DNA of 64,000 nucleotides from CAVQND01 sp964653485 (GCA_964653485.1 CAZZFF010000007.1:29965-93964); one strand, 5' to 3'. Shown: positions 49,610 to 58,755, numbered from the stretch's first letter. The notes: a model not told the origin generated them from the letters alone. A program made the numbers and translations.

Positions 49610-50828
49610 TGGATTTGCCCTCGGGCCAAATGCCCGGGATGGGTGTCCGGCATTGGGGGCACTCGCCCGAGGCGGTGAGGTTGTATTCGAGCACGGTATA
49701 GCCCCGGCGGGCGATCAAGATCTGGCGGCATTTGGGGCACCGGGTGTGTTCACGCTCGCCGACCTGGCCGGGCGCGTTGCCCGCATAGATGAAGCGCAAC
49801 CCTTCGTCCGCGCCGATCTCCGCAACCCGCGCCAACCGGGCCATGAGCGTCTTCGGTGGCGCGGTCATCTTGTAGTCCGGGTGAAACGCGGTGACGTGCC
49901 AGGGGATGTCGGGGCTGACCGAACAGATAAAACGGGCCATCCGGCGCGCCTCCTCGTCGCTGTCGTTGAACCCGGGCACCAGCAGCGTGACGATCTCCAG
50001 CCACAGCCCGCGCTCGTGGACCATCCGAATGCCTTCCATCACGTGCTCAAGCGTGCCCCCCAGCGAGCGGTATCGCTGCTCATCGAAACTCTTGAGGTCG
50101 ATCTTGTAGGCCACAATCCATGGTCGCAGAAGGTCCAGCGCCTCGGCTGTGGCGTTGCCATTGGACACGAAAGCGCACGCCAGCCCGGCCGCTTTGGCCT
50201 GTTGAAAAACCGCCACCGCCCATTCGGCCGTAATGAGCGGCTCGTTGTAGCTGGAGACGACCAACCGTGCTCTCGTCCGCCTTCCGGCCTGCGCCACTTG
50301 CTCCGGCGTCACCCTCTGTATCCGCGTCGCTGAGTCCGGGTCTCGCAGGGCCTGGCTTGTCACCCAGTTCTGGCAATACCCGCAATGAAAATCGCAGCCC
50401 AGCATCCCGAACGTGAGGGCGTCGCTCCCCGGATAAACGTGAAAAAATGGCTTCTTTTCCACCGGATCGCACTGGAGCCCGGCGACATACCCGAAGGGGA
50501 CCCGCAACTGCCCCGCCCGGTTGAAGCGCACTTTGCAAATGCCGCGCCGCCCCGCAGCCAATAAACAGCGATGGCCGCAAGCCAGGCACCGCACTCGCTC
50601 CCCCTCCTGCCGCCAGAGGGAGCCGACCGCGGTGTGGCGGTCCAGGACCTCGGCCAGCGCCAGGTTGGCGACAGAGGATTTCAGCCGCTCCGCCGATGCG
50701 CAGCCCGCAACGTCGGAAGCCGCAGCGGTAGAATTCGGGTTGGACCTGGAGTTCACGCTCAGTACTCTGGCCCCGCGCGCCTCCGATGTCAAAGCGGGAG
50801 TGGTTCGTCGAGTCCTGCTAGGAGCCAT
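49596..50828 (-). CDS. amrS: AmmeMemoRadiSam system radical SAM enzyme
   Basis: 410 residues from ATG 50828. Radical SAM motif C145-x3-C149-x2-C152 (GCDFHCGYCQNW). Before it is a four-cysteine element (RCLACGHRCLLAAGRRGIC) typical of this group. At the end a zinc-ribbon pair is present (CPKCRQIL and CPQCRTPIPGIWP). VVSSYNEPLITAEW and IVAYKIDLKSFDEQRYRSLGG are the other core blocks. The first 55 residues are low-complexity and the real start may be further in. Coupled to amrB by a 14-base overlap. Confidence 0.92.
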   Translation of the reverse strand: MAPSRTRRTTPALTSEARGARVLSVNSRSNPNSTAAASDVAGCASAERLKSSVANLALAEVLDRHTAVGSLWRQEGERVRCLACGHRCLLAAGRRGICKVRFNRAGQLRVPFGYVAGLQCDPVEKKPFFHVYPGSDALTFGMLGCDFHCGYCQNWVTSQALRDPDSATRIQRVTPEQVAQAGRRTRARLVVSSYNEPLITAEWAVAVFQQAKAAGLACAFVSNGNATAEALDLLRPWIVAYKIDLKSFDEQRYRSLGGTLEHVMEGIRMVHERGLWLEIVTLLVPGFNDSDEEARRMARFICSVSPDIPWHVTAFHPDYKMTAPPKTLMARLARVAEIGADEGLRFIYAGNAPGQVGEREHTRCPKCRQILIARRGYTVLEYNLTASGECPQCRTPIPGIWPEGKSNVTG

Positions 50829-51018
50829 GCCAGGACTCGGGGCCACACTCTTGTCTTGACGGTTCGCGGCGTGAAGATAAAGTGATCCATGTGAGCATGG
50901 ACGGGAGCCAATCCCGTCCGGGCTGCGCCGCGTGGAACGAACCAGCTCCTGGCAGAAGCACACCCGGCAAACAACCCCCGAGCGCGAACGGAACGCCGCC
51001 TTGAGGCGGCACCGCGAA

Positions 51019-52776
51019 ATGGAACGACAGACAACTGACAAAGAAACCGGGCCGCCACCCACTGCTTCTCTCGAAGAGGTGCAATCGGGCTGGCGCGACC
51101 TGGCGCTAAAAGTGGCGCAACTGCACGCCGAGTTGAACGCGGCGACACAAGAGAACAAGACGTTGCGCCTGCTCCTGGAACGCGTCATTGACCATCGGCA
51201 GAAGTCGCATACCGAGTTGGTGTTGATCCTCACGAACCTGGTGGGCAAGCTCCCTCTCAACGACGTGGGGGTGATTGTCTCGAAGCTGGTTGAGCACAAT
51301 ACCAACACCAGCCAGTTCCTCGCAACGCTGGCCAACAACGCCGCCGGCGCCGCCGTGTCTCAGCCGGAGCTGCTCAAGACCCTCGAGCAAAACAAACGCG
51401 ACATTGCCGCCGCGTTGAAACCGGCCGTCGAAGAGTTGATCAAGCTGGATACCCCGCTGGAGAACGAGATGCTGCAGTCGTTCGTCGAGCGCCCCGACCT
51501 CTTCTTTTCACCTCGGGCGGTGCGGGCCAACCGCTGTTTTGTGAAGGGCTACGTGCCTCGGGAGCGTATCGTTCGGGAATTCGGCGAAGAGGCCCTGGCC
51601 CTCTTCAACGACTTGACCACCGATCCCAAGCTGAACCCGCATCCCAAATCGGATGAGATCGTGCTGGGGTTCAAGGAGGATTTCGAATCGCTCGTAGGCA
51701 GAGACCCAGGTGTGGCCGCCGCCAGGCGCCCGGGGCTGCTGGCTTTGCACGCGCGGGTGCATCGCAGTAAAGCCGCCGCCGACCACGCCCGCGCCCAGAG
51801 GATCGCCTTCCACCGGATGTCGTTCCTGATCGAGTTGCTTCACTTCTATGAACACTCGGACACCGAGGCGCCGGACCTGCTTTTTGCACAGCGCCTGCCG
51901 GGCCTTATTGAGCAGTTGACCCTCACAGGCTCCCAGGACAGCCTGGATGAAACGCTGATCGTCTCTGCCGAGGCGCTCTTGGCGTTTATCGTCAACCCGG
52001 ACCACCGGCTGATGGTCATCAATAACTTGGGCAAGGGCGGCGGCATGGCAAAGACGTTGAAATTCATCCTGCGGCTGCGGAGCGCCAAGACGGGCGAGGC
52101 CGAACTCGACGAGGTCATCGCCCAGATGATCCGGCACCTGGTCCCGGCTCAGAAGGCGCCCCCGGCAAAGACGCTGGCTGCCCTCCTGCGCCTGGTCAAC
52201 CCGGACATGCAGCGCTTGGTCGTCAAGCTCATCATGGGCTGTGATCGCGTTCGCAAAGAGGAGGCCGAGGCATTGGGCAGGGCCATCGCCGCCGAACTCG
52301 GACTGAAACTGGCCGCCGTACAGGCGCAAGATGCGGACCCGGTCGAAAGCGAGCGGCGGAGGGCTTGGGCAAGGATCAAGGAGATGGTCGCCCGGCGAGG
52401 GGACCCAGGGGAGATCGCCGCCGCCATTCGCGATCGGCTCAACGCCAAGTACAATGCCGACGAAATCCGGCAGAGTTGGCTTGTGATGATCGAGGCGGAT
52501 TCCATCGCCCTCATCCGGATCTTCTGCCATGTTCCCTACAGGGCTGATGGACGGACGGATGCCATCGCCTTGCCGGTGATTGGGGCTTACGTGAGCCGGC
52601 TGACTCATGAAAAGTACGCGCCCATCTACCTTAAAGTGGTCAACAGCCTCAAAACGATGTTCCACGCCAAGCCCGACAATCCTACCCTGCTGACCTTCAT
52701 GGCCCTTGTCCGATGGGCCAATCCCGAAGCCGCGGCCAAGCTCTACGCCGATGTTGGGATGCCTGCGCCCGTCTGA
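51019..52776 (+). CDS. Large hypothetical protein, mostly helical
   Basis: 585 residues from ATG 51019 (an upstream in-frame ATG at 50932 is weaker). The N-terminus has a coiled coil (WRDLALKVAQLHAELNAATQENKTLRLLLERVIDHRQ). The rest is almost entirely alpha-helical, with patches such as SDEIVLGFKEDFESLVGRDPG and a late block DRLNAKYNADEIRQSWLVMIEADSIALIRIF. No known domain, no signal peptide, no membrane helix, no Cys cluster. Codon pattern and length support a true cytoplasmic protein. It is divergent from amrS. Function unknown. Confidence 0.65.
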   Translation: MERQTTDKETGPPPTASLEEVQSGWRDLALKVAQLHAELNAATQENKTLRLLLERVIDHRQKSHTELVLILTNLVGKLPLNDVGVIVSKLVEHNTNTSQFLATLANNAAGAAVSQPELLKTLEQNKRDIAAALKPAVEELIKLDTPLENEMLQSFVERPDLFFSPRAVRANRCFVKGYVPRERIVREFGEEALALFNDLTTDPKLNPHPKSDEIVLGFKEDFESLVGRDPGVAAARRPGLLALHARVHRSKAAADHARAQRIAFHRMSFLIELLHFYEHSDTEAPDLLFAQRLPGLIEQLTLTGSQDSLDETLIVSAEALLAFIVNPDHRLMVINNLGKGGGMAKTLKFILRLRSAKTGEAELDEVIAQMIRHLVPAQKAPPAKTLAALLRLVNPDMQRLVVKLIMGCDRVRKEEAEALGRAIAAELGLKLAAVQAQDADPVESERRRAWARIKEMVARRGDPGEIAAAIRDRLNAKYNADEIRQSWLVMIEADSIALIRIFCHVPYRADGRTDAIALPVIGAYVSRLTHEKYAPIYLKVVNSLKTMFHAKPDNPTLLTFMALVRWANPEAAAKLYADVGMPAPV

Positions 52777-52844
52777 CGTGCGGAGGGCAGGGCAGGGCTG
52801 CGTTGCGCCTGGGGCGCGGAACTGGGACCAGAGGCGCAGCCCTG

Positions 52845-52865
52845 AAATCCGAAATCCGAAATCCG
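52845..52865 (+). repeat. Three-copy AAATCCG array
   Basis: Three perfect AAATCCG heptamers followed by decayed copies up to about 52885. It lies between two convergent genes and belongs to the same repeat family as the arrays at 14014, 14163, 58756 and 59673. Confidence 0.9.
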
Positions 52866-52905
52866 AAGTCTGAAATCCTCAGTCCGGAGGCCGTCGGAGT
52901 CCGCG

Positions 52906-55203
52906 CTATGGCTTCGACTTTTCGATGGCGGTTAGGTAGTAACTGTCGTCGTGCTTTTGCTTCCAGCCGTCAGAGGGGGCCGGGAGCGTTGAGCGATGGC
53001 GAGCCCACATTTCGTTGGCAAAGGCCTCCCAGGACTGGCCTTGGCGCGACCATTCATGGTTGTGATCCTGGCCGGTGGCTTCCTTGATTTTCTTCACGAA
53101 TTCAGCGTCGTTTTCGCCCATCCAGCGGTCCACGTAATCCAGGAAGGCATCGTGGTTCCAGGCGGCCTCCGCGTGGAGGAGGCGGATGGCCAGGGCCTCC
53201 TGGACCCAAGCTGAACTGGTGCAGCACCGGCGGTAGCTCTCACTGGTGTTCTGGCCCGCTTTCCATTCCGTGGGAGGCCGGTGCTCGTAAGGTCCCCAAG
53301 CCTGGCCTCGCGTGCGGTCGCGTCCGATGCCCGTGGCCGCGTCAATGCCCGAGTGCCCCGTGAAAACGACCTTGGCTCCAGTCCAGCAATCGCCGTAAGC
53401 CGTCTGTTCGTCTTCGCCGAAGCTGACCTTTGGAAAGGACTTATTGATGTTGGCCAGTTCATCGTCGCCGAGCAGCAGGCCGGCAAAGATGATGGGCAGT
53501 TTGCGGCCGCTGCCGTGGCCGCCCCAGCAGGACCATCCGGGATGGCCGGCCCGGACCATGCCGGCAAGGTCGATGCCGACCTGGACGAAGTTGATGAGTA
53601 GAGGCTCTTTCCGTTCTGGCTTCAGGTCGGTGCAGAGCAGCAGGGCCGACATGCCCGCCACGCGCCCATACTCTCGCCCATATTGGGGCATGTTCTCGAC
53701 CGGCCCCTCGAATCCGAAAAAGCCGGTCCCGACCCAGGGCCGCTGGGTGAAGCGGACATACTGGCGGACATTGGGAATGCCGCGGGTCGCGGCGGCGGCG
53801 GGCAGACGGTCGCGCTTGAGATCGCGCGCCAAATAAATGCGCTGCTGTCGGTCGCAGAAGGCGGGCCGGAACGCGTCCGGCGGCTGCGGCCCGCTCACGC
53901 ATGTCAGAACTGCCGCGGCGCGGATGGGGCTGCTGTCCTCGACGCCGCGTTCGATGGTGCCGTTGCGCAACTGGTTGTCGAGCACCACCCCTTTGGCCAT
54001 GCTGATGGTCGAGACCAGGGAATCTCCGGGCTTGAGAGGGGTCGGCAGCTTTTGGATTAGCGAAGCGTCGAACCAATTATGGACCCCGCTGTCATACGCC
54101 AAGCGCATCTGGGCAGGGGGATTGACCATGAACCCGTTGCGGACGCGCTGTTCCTCTTTGCGCTCCTTATCCATGGAATCCAGCTCGCGTTTGTGAATCT
54201 CGGCGCCATAGAGCGGCTTGGGATCGATGGCCTTGACTGTGGCCGGCCCGACGACGTACCAGTCGCCATTGATGAACTGGCCAACTCGCGCCGGCTTGTC
54301 GAAGGTCCAGGTGATGCCGTACTGCGAGACGCTCTCCTTGAGCGGGAGGTCTTCGAGCCGGGGTGCTTCCGGTGCGTTGCTGACGGTGTAAATAACCGGA
54401 GGCCGGTCCAGGCTTGGGTCGGCCGTAACCGTGCTCTCCGCGTAAGGGTCCAATCGCCCTGGAGCGGGCGCCGCTTTGACCGGTCCCCCCAACGTGATTG
54501 CCGGGTCGGCCACCCAAATCGTCTGCGCCTTGTCCTTGCCGGCATCACCCCAGATGGCGATGGCACTGAAGCCTTTCAAGCGGGTCTTGGTCGAATCCAC
54601 CGCGGCAAGCTCACGGTCATTATGAAAGACCTGCAGGCCCTCCTCCGCATCGAAATCGAACGTCCACTTGTGCCAGCCCGCAGGGGCGCGGTTGACCCCC
54701 AGCCAGAACAATTGGTCAAACCAGTCTTTGCCGTCGCTGGCTGTAACGGTGTAGCCCTCGCTGCCGCCGAGGTAGCTTGCGTAAAGGACGCCCGCCACCA
54801 GCACGCGTCCATCGCTCTGCACCAGGCCCCAGCGCGGACCGACCCGCGAGGCTTTGGCATTCTCCGGCACCGTCCCATCGTCATAGACCCAAAGCTCGAA
54901 CTTGCCCGAGGCGTCCGTGTCGCGCAGTTTCAACACCGCCGCGCCGCCCGGTCCGACTCTAAGAGAACCCCCCTTGCCTTGGCGGCTCCTGGCGGCATCC
55001 ACCCCGACGTCGCCTGTGACGGTCCAACCCGCCAGCGAATCCCGGCTCTCGAAGCTCAGCGGCCGTCCCGGCTCGGCGGAGGGCTTTGCGCCCGCCTCCT
55101 CGCCTCGTGCAGCCCCTCCAGGCACCAAAGTCATCGCCAGAATCAGGCCAGGAAAGAACTTCAATGCCAACGACATTGCTCGGCATAGCCGGTGTTGTTT
55201 CAT
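52906..55203 (-). CDS. Large secreted protein of unknown function with LamG-like N-terminus
   Basis: 765 residues from ATG 55203. Signal peptide MKQHRLCRAMSLALKFFPGLI...AARG. Residues about 45-230 form a beta-rich concanavalin/CBM-like domain (LSFESRDSLAGWTVTGDVGVD, KFELWVYDDGTVPENA, GWHKWTFDFDAEEGLQVFHND). The middle has VRQYVRFTQRPWVGTGFFGF, and the C-terminal third carries GHPGWSCWGGHGSGRKLPIIFAG and many Trp, His and Asp residues, suggestive of a catalytic (alpha/alpha) domain. No known glycosidase signature was recognised. Probably acts outside the cytoplasm on a polysaccharide; inferred. Confidence 0.65.
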   Translation of the reverse strand: MKQHRLCRAMSLALKFFPGLILAMTLVPGGAARGEEAGAKPSAEPGRPLSFESRDSLAGWTVTGDVGVDAARSRQGKGGSLRVGPGGAAVLKLRDTDASGKFELWVYDDGTVPENAKASRVGPRWGLVQSDGRVLVAGVLYASYLGGSEGYTVTASDGKDWFDQLFWLGVNRAPAGWHKWTFDFDAEEGLQVFHNDRELAAVDSTKTRLKGFSAIAIWGDAGKDKAQTIWVADPAITLGGPVKAAPAPGRLDPYAESTVTADPSLDRPPVIYTVSNAPEAPRLEDLPLKESVSQYGITWTFDKPARVGQFINGDWYVVGPATVKAIDPKPLYGAEIHKRELDSMDKERKEEQRVRNGFMVNPPAQMRLAYDSGVHNWFDASLIQKLPTPLKPGDSLVSTISMAKGVVLDNQLRNGTIERGVEDSSPIRAAAVLTCVSGPQPPDAFRPAFCDRQQRIYLARDLKRDRLPAAAATRGIPNVRQYVRFTQRPWVGTGFFGFEGPVENMPQYGREYGRVAGMSALLLCTDLKPERKEPLLINFVQVGIDLAGMVRAGHPGWSCWGGHGSGRKLPIIFAGLLLGDDELANINKSFPKVSFGEDEQTAYGDCWTGAKVVFTGHSGIDAATGIGRDRTRGQAWGPYEHRPPTEWKAGQNTSESYRRCCTSSAWVQEALAIRLLHAEAAWNHDAFLDYVDRWMGENDAEFVKKIKEATGQDHNHEWSRQGQSWEAFANEMWARHRSTLPAPSDGWKQKHDDSYYLTAIEKSKP

Positions 55204-55278
55204 AGGTGGATTGCAGGCCAAGTCCGCCTCCGGGTCAAGCAAAGATAAATGGGAAGAAGTCGAAGAAGTGGCTTGACA

Positions 55279-55330
55279 TCATATCATCATCCGCACATGC
55301 TCTATAGAGCATGTGCGGATGATGATATGA
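55279..55330. promoter_or_regulatory. Perfect 52-bp palindrome across the start of the AbiEi-like gene
   Basis: Bases 55279-55304 are the exact reverse complement of 55305-55330, with the centre CTA|TAG. TTGACA, a perfect -35 box, lies directly in front (55273-55278), and the ATG of the next gene (55327) lies inside the right arm. It could be an operator that the product binds, since AbiEi-type proteins are known to repress their own promoter through inverted repeats, or an mRNA hairpin hiding the start codon. Confidence 0.9.
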
Positions 55331-56301
55331 ATGCTGCCAGGCCACCCAAGCAAATTCCATTGGAGCGATGGGAGGTCTTTTTGCGCGCGTTGGGCGAGCG
55401 CGTTTCGATTCCGAGCGAGCGATTTCCTACTGTTCGCTGTTGGAGGCGTTCTGTGCTGACGGCGGAGATAGAGGTTGTTGTCAGGGCGAACCGATCGAAA
55501 TTGCGCACGACTTTCCCTCCTGCTTGCGAGATCATCGAACATCTTAAGCGCATGGGCTGGGTCCATCCGATCGAGACTCAATCCTTCAAGGAAAGGGATC
55601 ACATCGAGTTCTTATTGGTGGATGCAGGGTTGCAGGATGGACAGCCTGTTTCTCCGCTGGAACTCCTTCAGGCATGGTTGCCGGCCGGCGTCATTTGCCA
55701 TTTTAGCGCTCTCAAGCATCACGATCTAACTACCCAACCGGCGGCCTACCACCATATCGCCCGGCTGAGCCGTCCTCGGCCAAGAAAAGAACCGTCCCCG
55801 GCAGCGGGAGCTGAACAGAGGGGGGAACCGATCGAGCGCAGCCCGCTTGGAACGGACATCTTCCATTTCGCGGAGGTTGCTTGCTACGAGACCAGGCGCG
55901 ATGTCACTTTTGTGCCCGGTATCCAAGTGCGCGTAGTGTCACCGCGGACGTGGCTGCGAATCACCACTCTTGAGCAGACTCTGCTGGACACATTGTTGCA
56001 ACCGCTGCGCTGCGGCGGCGAGGCCGTCATCCTGGAAGCTTGGGAGAACGGGGCCAAGGCGATGGATGCCGACCGCATGAGCGAGCATTTGGGGAAGATT
56101 CAGCGGGACGACCTCGGCCGGCGCGTTGGCGCCGTGTTGGACATCATCGGCGCCGATGTGGCGGCCAGTTCTTTGGGCCGCCGGCTCGGCGCGCTCAAGA
56201 AGCGGCTCGCCGCGGCGTCGGCAGAAACACCCGACATTCCTCTGTTGCGGGGATGTGACTTCCCGGACCGGAGTGAAGCCTGGAAGGTTCAGATTCCGTA
56301 A
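55327..56301 (+). CDS. AbiEi-like antitoxin/transcription factor without visible toxin
   Basis: 324 residues from ATG 55327. An N-terminal helical part (PLERWEVFLRALGERV...FPPACEIIEHLKRMGWV) could be the winged helix. The middle holds LPAGVICHFSALKHHDLTTQ, matching the AbiEi core S-A-L-x-H-H-x-L-T-x-Q. Then HFAEVACYETRRDVTFV and ITTLEQTLLDTLLQPLRCGG follow, as in the AbiEi C-terminal domain. AbiEi is the antitoxin of type IV systems whose toxin AbiEii is a nucleotidyltransferase. The gene downstream is not an AbiEii, so this may be an orphan regulator. Confidence 0.7.
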   Translation: MNAARPPKQIPLERWEVFLRALGERVSIPSERFPTVRCWRRSVLTAEIEVVVRANRSKLRTTFPPACEIIEHLKRMGWVHPIETQSFKERDHIEFLLVDAGLQDGQPVSPLELLQAWLPAGVICHFSALKHHDLTTQPAAYHHIARLSRPRPRKEPSPAAGAEQRGEPIERSPLGTDIFHFAEVACYETRRDVTFVPGIQVRVVSPRTWLRITTLEQTLLDTLLQPLRCGGEAVILEAWENGAKAMDADRMSEHLGKIQRDDLGRRVGAVLDIIGADVAASSLGRRLGALKKRLAAASAETPDIPLLRGCDFPDRSEAWKVQIP

Positions 56302-56495
56302 CCCTAAGGGTTCTCGCATTCTCAATCTCCACCTCGGAGACGGCCGGGAGTCTCTCGACATCCGCCGTGAACGTCCTTGTATGGCGCGGATTATGCTGTA
56401 TCATGGGTACAGCCCGACCGAGGGGCAGGGCAGGGGGCCTGAGTGACAAGGGCGGACGGGTAATTTGATTGGTCGAAGTTGCGAATGAAAAGGTG

Positions 56496-57191
56496 ATGAA
56501 AATGATTCAACCCAACTGCCGGGTCCAGTTCGCGGCCCAGGACATCGACTTCATATTGTCGGTGCTCGGGCGCAGCATCGGGACGGCGGAATGCCTGGTG
56601 AAGCTGTTGGCTGACGAGGACTCACGGGACGTGATTCTGGACGATGAGGCGCTGTTCCACGCGCTGCTCGAGAGAGGAGGGTGCGTGCGGGTCTCGACCC
56701 GATTCTACTTCTACATCCTGGTGCGGCGGGTCTTCCGGCGCGCGGACCTCCGGGACAGGACCCTGGCGGACTACGTGGCGGAGGTGCTGTCCGAATTTGC
56801 CCGCGCTGAGCAAGGGCGTTGCGTCGTGCCTGGCCAGGCCAACGCGCTGGACTATCTGTTCGAGATGCTCGCCGCCCTCAAGGACGCCGACGATCGCACC
56901 AGGTTCTTCATCCGGGTGCATATCGGCAATTATGCGCTGTTTCTCTCGGGGTTGTTCCCGGATCGCATCCGTTTCCGGGCCGAGAGGCGCGGCTTCCCGG
57001 ACTTGAAATACTACGAAAACATGGGCCGGACGCATTACCAGGCGGCCAGCGACCACCGCTTGGCCCAACGGTACGCGGTGGCGGGCATCTTCACTACGCT
57101 GGCCGAGCGTTTTCGAGCGACTCGCCTCGCCCTGAACGACATCGCCGAGCGCCTCTTTTCGCTCGGCGAGGCGGCGGGCCCGCTGGGGTAG
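56496..57191 (+). CDS. Hypothetical helical protein
   Basis: 231 residues from ATG 56496 (TTG 56469 and ATG 56502 possible). Begins MKMIQPNCRVQFAAQDIDFI. Dominated by helices: TRFYFYILVRRVFRRADLRD, LADYVAEVLSEFARAEQGR, RTRFFIRVHIGNYALFLSGL, QRYAVAGIFTTLAERFRATR. No signal peptide or catalytic motif. About 195 bases downstream of the AbiEi-like gene and on the same strand, but with no resemblance to AbiEii toxins. Could be a co-transcribed partner of unknown type. Confidence 0.6.
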   Translation: MKMIQPNCRVQFAAQDIDFILSVLGRSIGTAECLVKLLADEDSRDVILDDEALFHALLERGGCVRVSTRFYFYILVRRVFRRADLRDRTLADYVAEVLSEFARAEQGRCVVPGQANALDYLFEMLAALKDADDRTRFFIRVHIGNYALFLSGLFPDRIRFRAERRGFPDLKYYENMGRTHYQAASDHRLAQRYAVAGIFTTLAERFRATRLALNDIAERLFSLGEAAGPLG

Positions 57192-57198
57192 GAGGCTG

Positions 57199-58068
57199 CT
57201 ATTTCCTGTAGCTGGTCCTGGCCTTGAGCCACTCGAAATCGGTGGCCGGGCTTGCGGGGACGATGCCGATGCGCGTCCGCAGGACGGGACGAATTGTCGA
57301 AGGGGCGAGCCAGCGCCGGATTTCAAGGTGGCCGTCGGCGAACACGAAATTGCCGGCGCCGTTGTGGTAGGAGGCGGGCAGGTTCCCCCAGGCATACTCG
57401 TCGAGAACGTTCACGAAAAAGCCGTCATTGAGCGTGTCGGCGTGTTCATCCAAAAACACGAATATGCCCGACGGATTGCCGATCTGGGTGCTCTTGAAGA
57501 ACTGGACATAGAGAGGATTGAAGCGGTTGGTCAGTTCGCCCGGGTTGCCCACCTGGGCGTTCATGGACATGCTGCGGATGCGGGGACCATTGGGGGCCGG
57601 GACGCGATCCGAGGGGCACTTGTAAATCCTGGCGGAGTGGCCGGCACAAGGCCCCAGTTTGGAGTCCGTGAGGTAAAGCAGGTTGGTGTTGTCGTCGCTG
57701 TTCTGCCAGTCCTGGACGTTGTTGGCCCAGGTCTGCCTCAGGGCCAGCGTCTCGGGCACGCCGTGGTTGTTGACGAGCAGGTCCGAGTTGTCTTCCGCGT
57801 ACAGCACCCAGGCAACGCAGAGCTGTCTCAGGTTGTTCGCGCAGGTCGTCGCTTCGGCCTTGCTCTGCGAGCGCCCCAGGGCCGGCAGCAACAGGGAGGC
57901 CAGGATGCCCAGTATGGCAATGACCACAAGCAGTTCGATCAGCGTGAAGGCGCGCTCCGGAACGCGACGGGCGGAGGGTGCGCGGGCCGCGCGAGCGAGG
58001 GGATGTCTGATGAACTCGCCGAAATGAGAGCTTTGCTGTGTGCTTGGCTTTGAGAATCCGTGGTTCAT
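57199..58068 (-). CDS. Prepilin-type protein with H-x9-DG tail (DUF1559-like)
   Basis: 289 residues from ATG 58068 (TTG 58077 possible). A 39-residue basic leader precedes ERAFTLIELLVVIAILGILASLLLP, the type IV pilin/pseudopilin helix with the invariant E5. CANNLRQLCVAWVLYAEDN follows, and the far end has SYHNGAGNFVFADGHLEIRRW, the H-x9-D-G box common in Planctomycetota and Verrucomicrobiota. Exported and probably processed by a prepilin peptidase. Its start lies next to the HAD phosphatase stop, so the two are likely co-transcribed. Confidence 0.88.
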   Translation of the reverse strand: MNHGFSKPSTQQSSHFGEFIRHPLARAARAPSARRVPERAFTLIELLVVIAILGILASLLLPALGRSQSKAEATTCANNLRQLCVAWVLYAEDNSDLLVNNHGVPETLALRQTWANNVQDWQNSDDNTNLLYLTDSKLGPCAGHSARIYKCPSDRVPAPNGPRIRSMSMNAQVGNPGELTNRFNPLYVQFFKSTQIGNPSGIFVFLDEHADTLNDGFFVNVLDEYAWGNLPASYHNGAGNFVFADGHLEIRRWLAPSTIRPVLRTRIGIVPASPATDFEWLKARTSYRK

Positions 58069-58073
58069 TCGAC

Positions 58074-58679
58074 TCAAGGCAGCAGCCCCGCCTTGCGGAT
58101 TGCCTCCCGGGACTTTTCGGGCGACTCATGCAGAATCACCTGCCAGCCGCGCGCCGCGCCGGCCTCCGTATTCTCGGGCCGGTCGTCCAGATAGAGGAGT
58201 TGTCCCCCCCGCCGGTCGGACTGGCGTTCGACCACCTCGTAAAGGCCCGCATCAGGCTTGATCAGACCGTGCTCGTAGGAAAGGATGTACCCGTCAAAGT
58301 CGGCGAAGAAAGGAAATGCGCGGCGGATGTGCTCGATCGCCAGGTCGTTCGTGTTGGAGAAAACGTAGGTCGCCACCCCGCGCTTCCGCAACTCGGAGTG
58401 CAAGGCCACCATGGGCCTGATCTCAGTGAAGATGTCGCTGAAGAAATGAGAGAACTCCTCCATGCGGCCGGTGAAACCGCTGGCCTGGCGGATGAAGTTG
58501 AAGAGGTCCTGGCGCGTGACCCGTCCCCTCTCGTATTCGAGGAATAACGGCGCACGAACGAGAACAACCATCAGTTGCTCGGCGGATAGCTTGCTGCGCG
58601 CGGCGATCCTCCGCGCCGCAATCATGTAGTCGAAATCCACCAGCACCTTGCCCAAATCAAAAACCACAGCCTCTACCAT
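58074..58679 (-). CDS. HAD-family phosphatase, YihX-like
   Basis: 201 residues. Motif I VFDLGKVLVDFD with nucleophile D8 and Gly in place of the second Asp, as in YihX. Motif II is VFSNTNDLAIEH, Lys in HGLIKPDAGLYE, and motif III LLYLDDRPENTEAG. The D-L-G-x-V-x-V-D-x-D start, S-N-T-N and D-D-x-x-E-N-x-E-x-A pattern fit YihX (alpha-glucose-1-phosphate phosphatase) closely. Substrate inferred, not shown. Confidence 0.88.
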   Translation of the reverse strand: MVEAVVFDLGKVLVDFDYMIAARRIAARSKLSAEQLMVVLVRAPLFLEYERGRVTRQDLFNFIRQASGFTGRMEEFSHFFSDIFTEIRPMVALHSELRKRGVATYVFSNTNDLAIEHIRRAFPFFADFDGYILSYEHGLIKPDAGLYEVVERQSDRRGGQLLYLDDRPENTEAGAARGWQVILHESPEKSREAIRKAGLLP

Positions 58680-58755
58680 ATTTTATTCCAAAAACGGACC
58701 TGACGACAGTGCAGCCTCCGCAGGACTTTGTCTAGTGGAAAGCCGATGAGAACCC

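Noticed and set aside
50829..51338. 170-residue N-terminal extension of AmrS
   Set aside because: It is antisense to the large helical protein and is Ser/Arg-rich shadow sequence.
56469..57191. Second gene considered as an AbiEii toxin
   Set aside because: It lacks the nucleotidyltransferase G-S-x-x-D motif and has a different, all-helical pattern.
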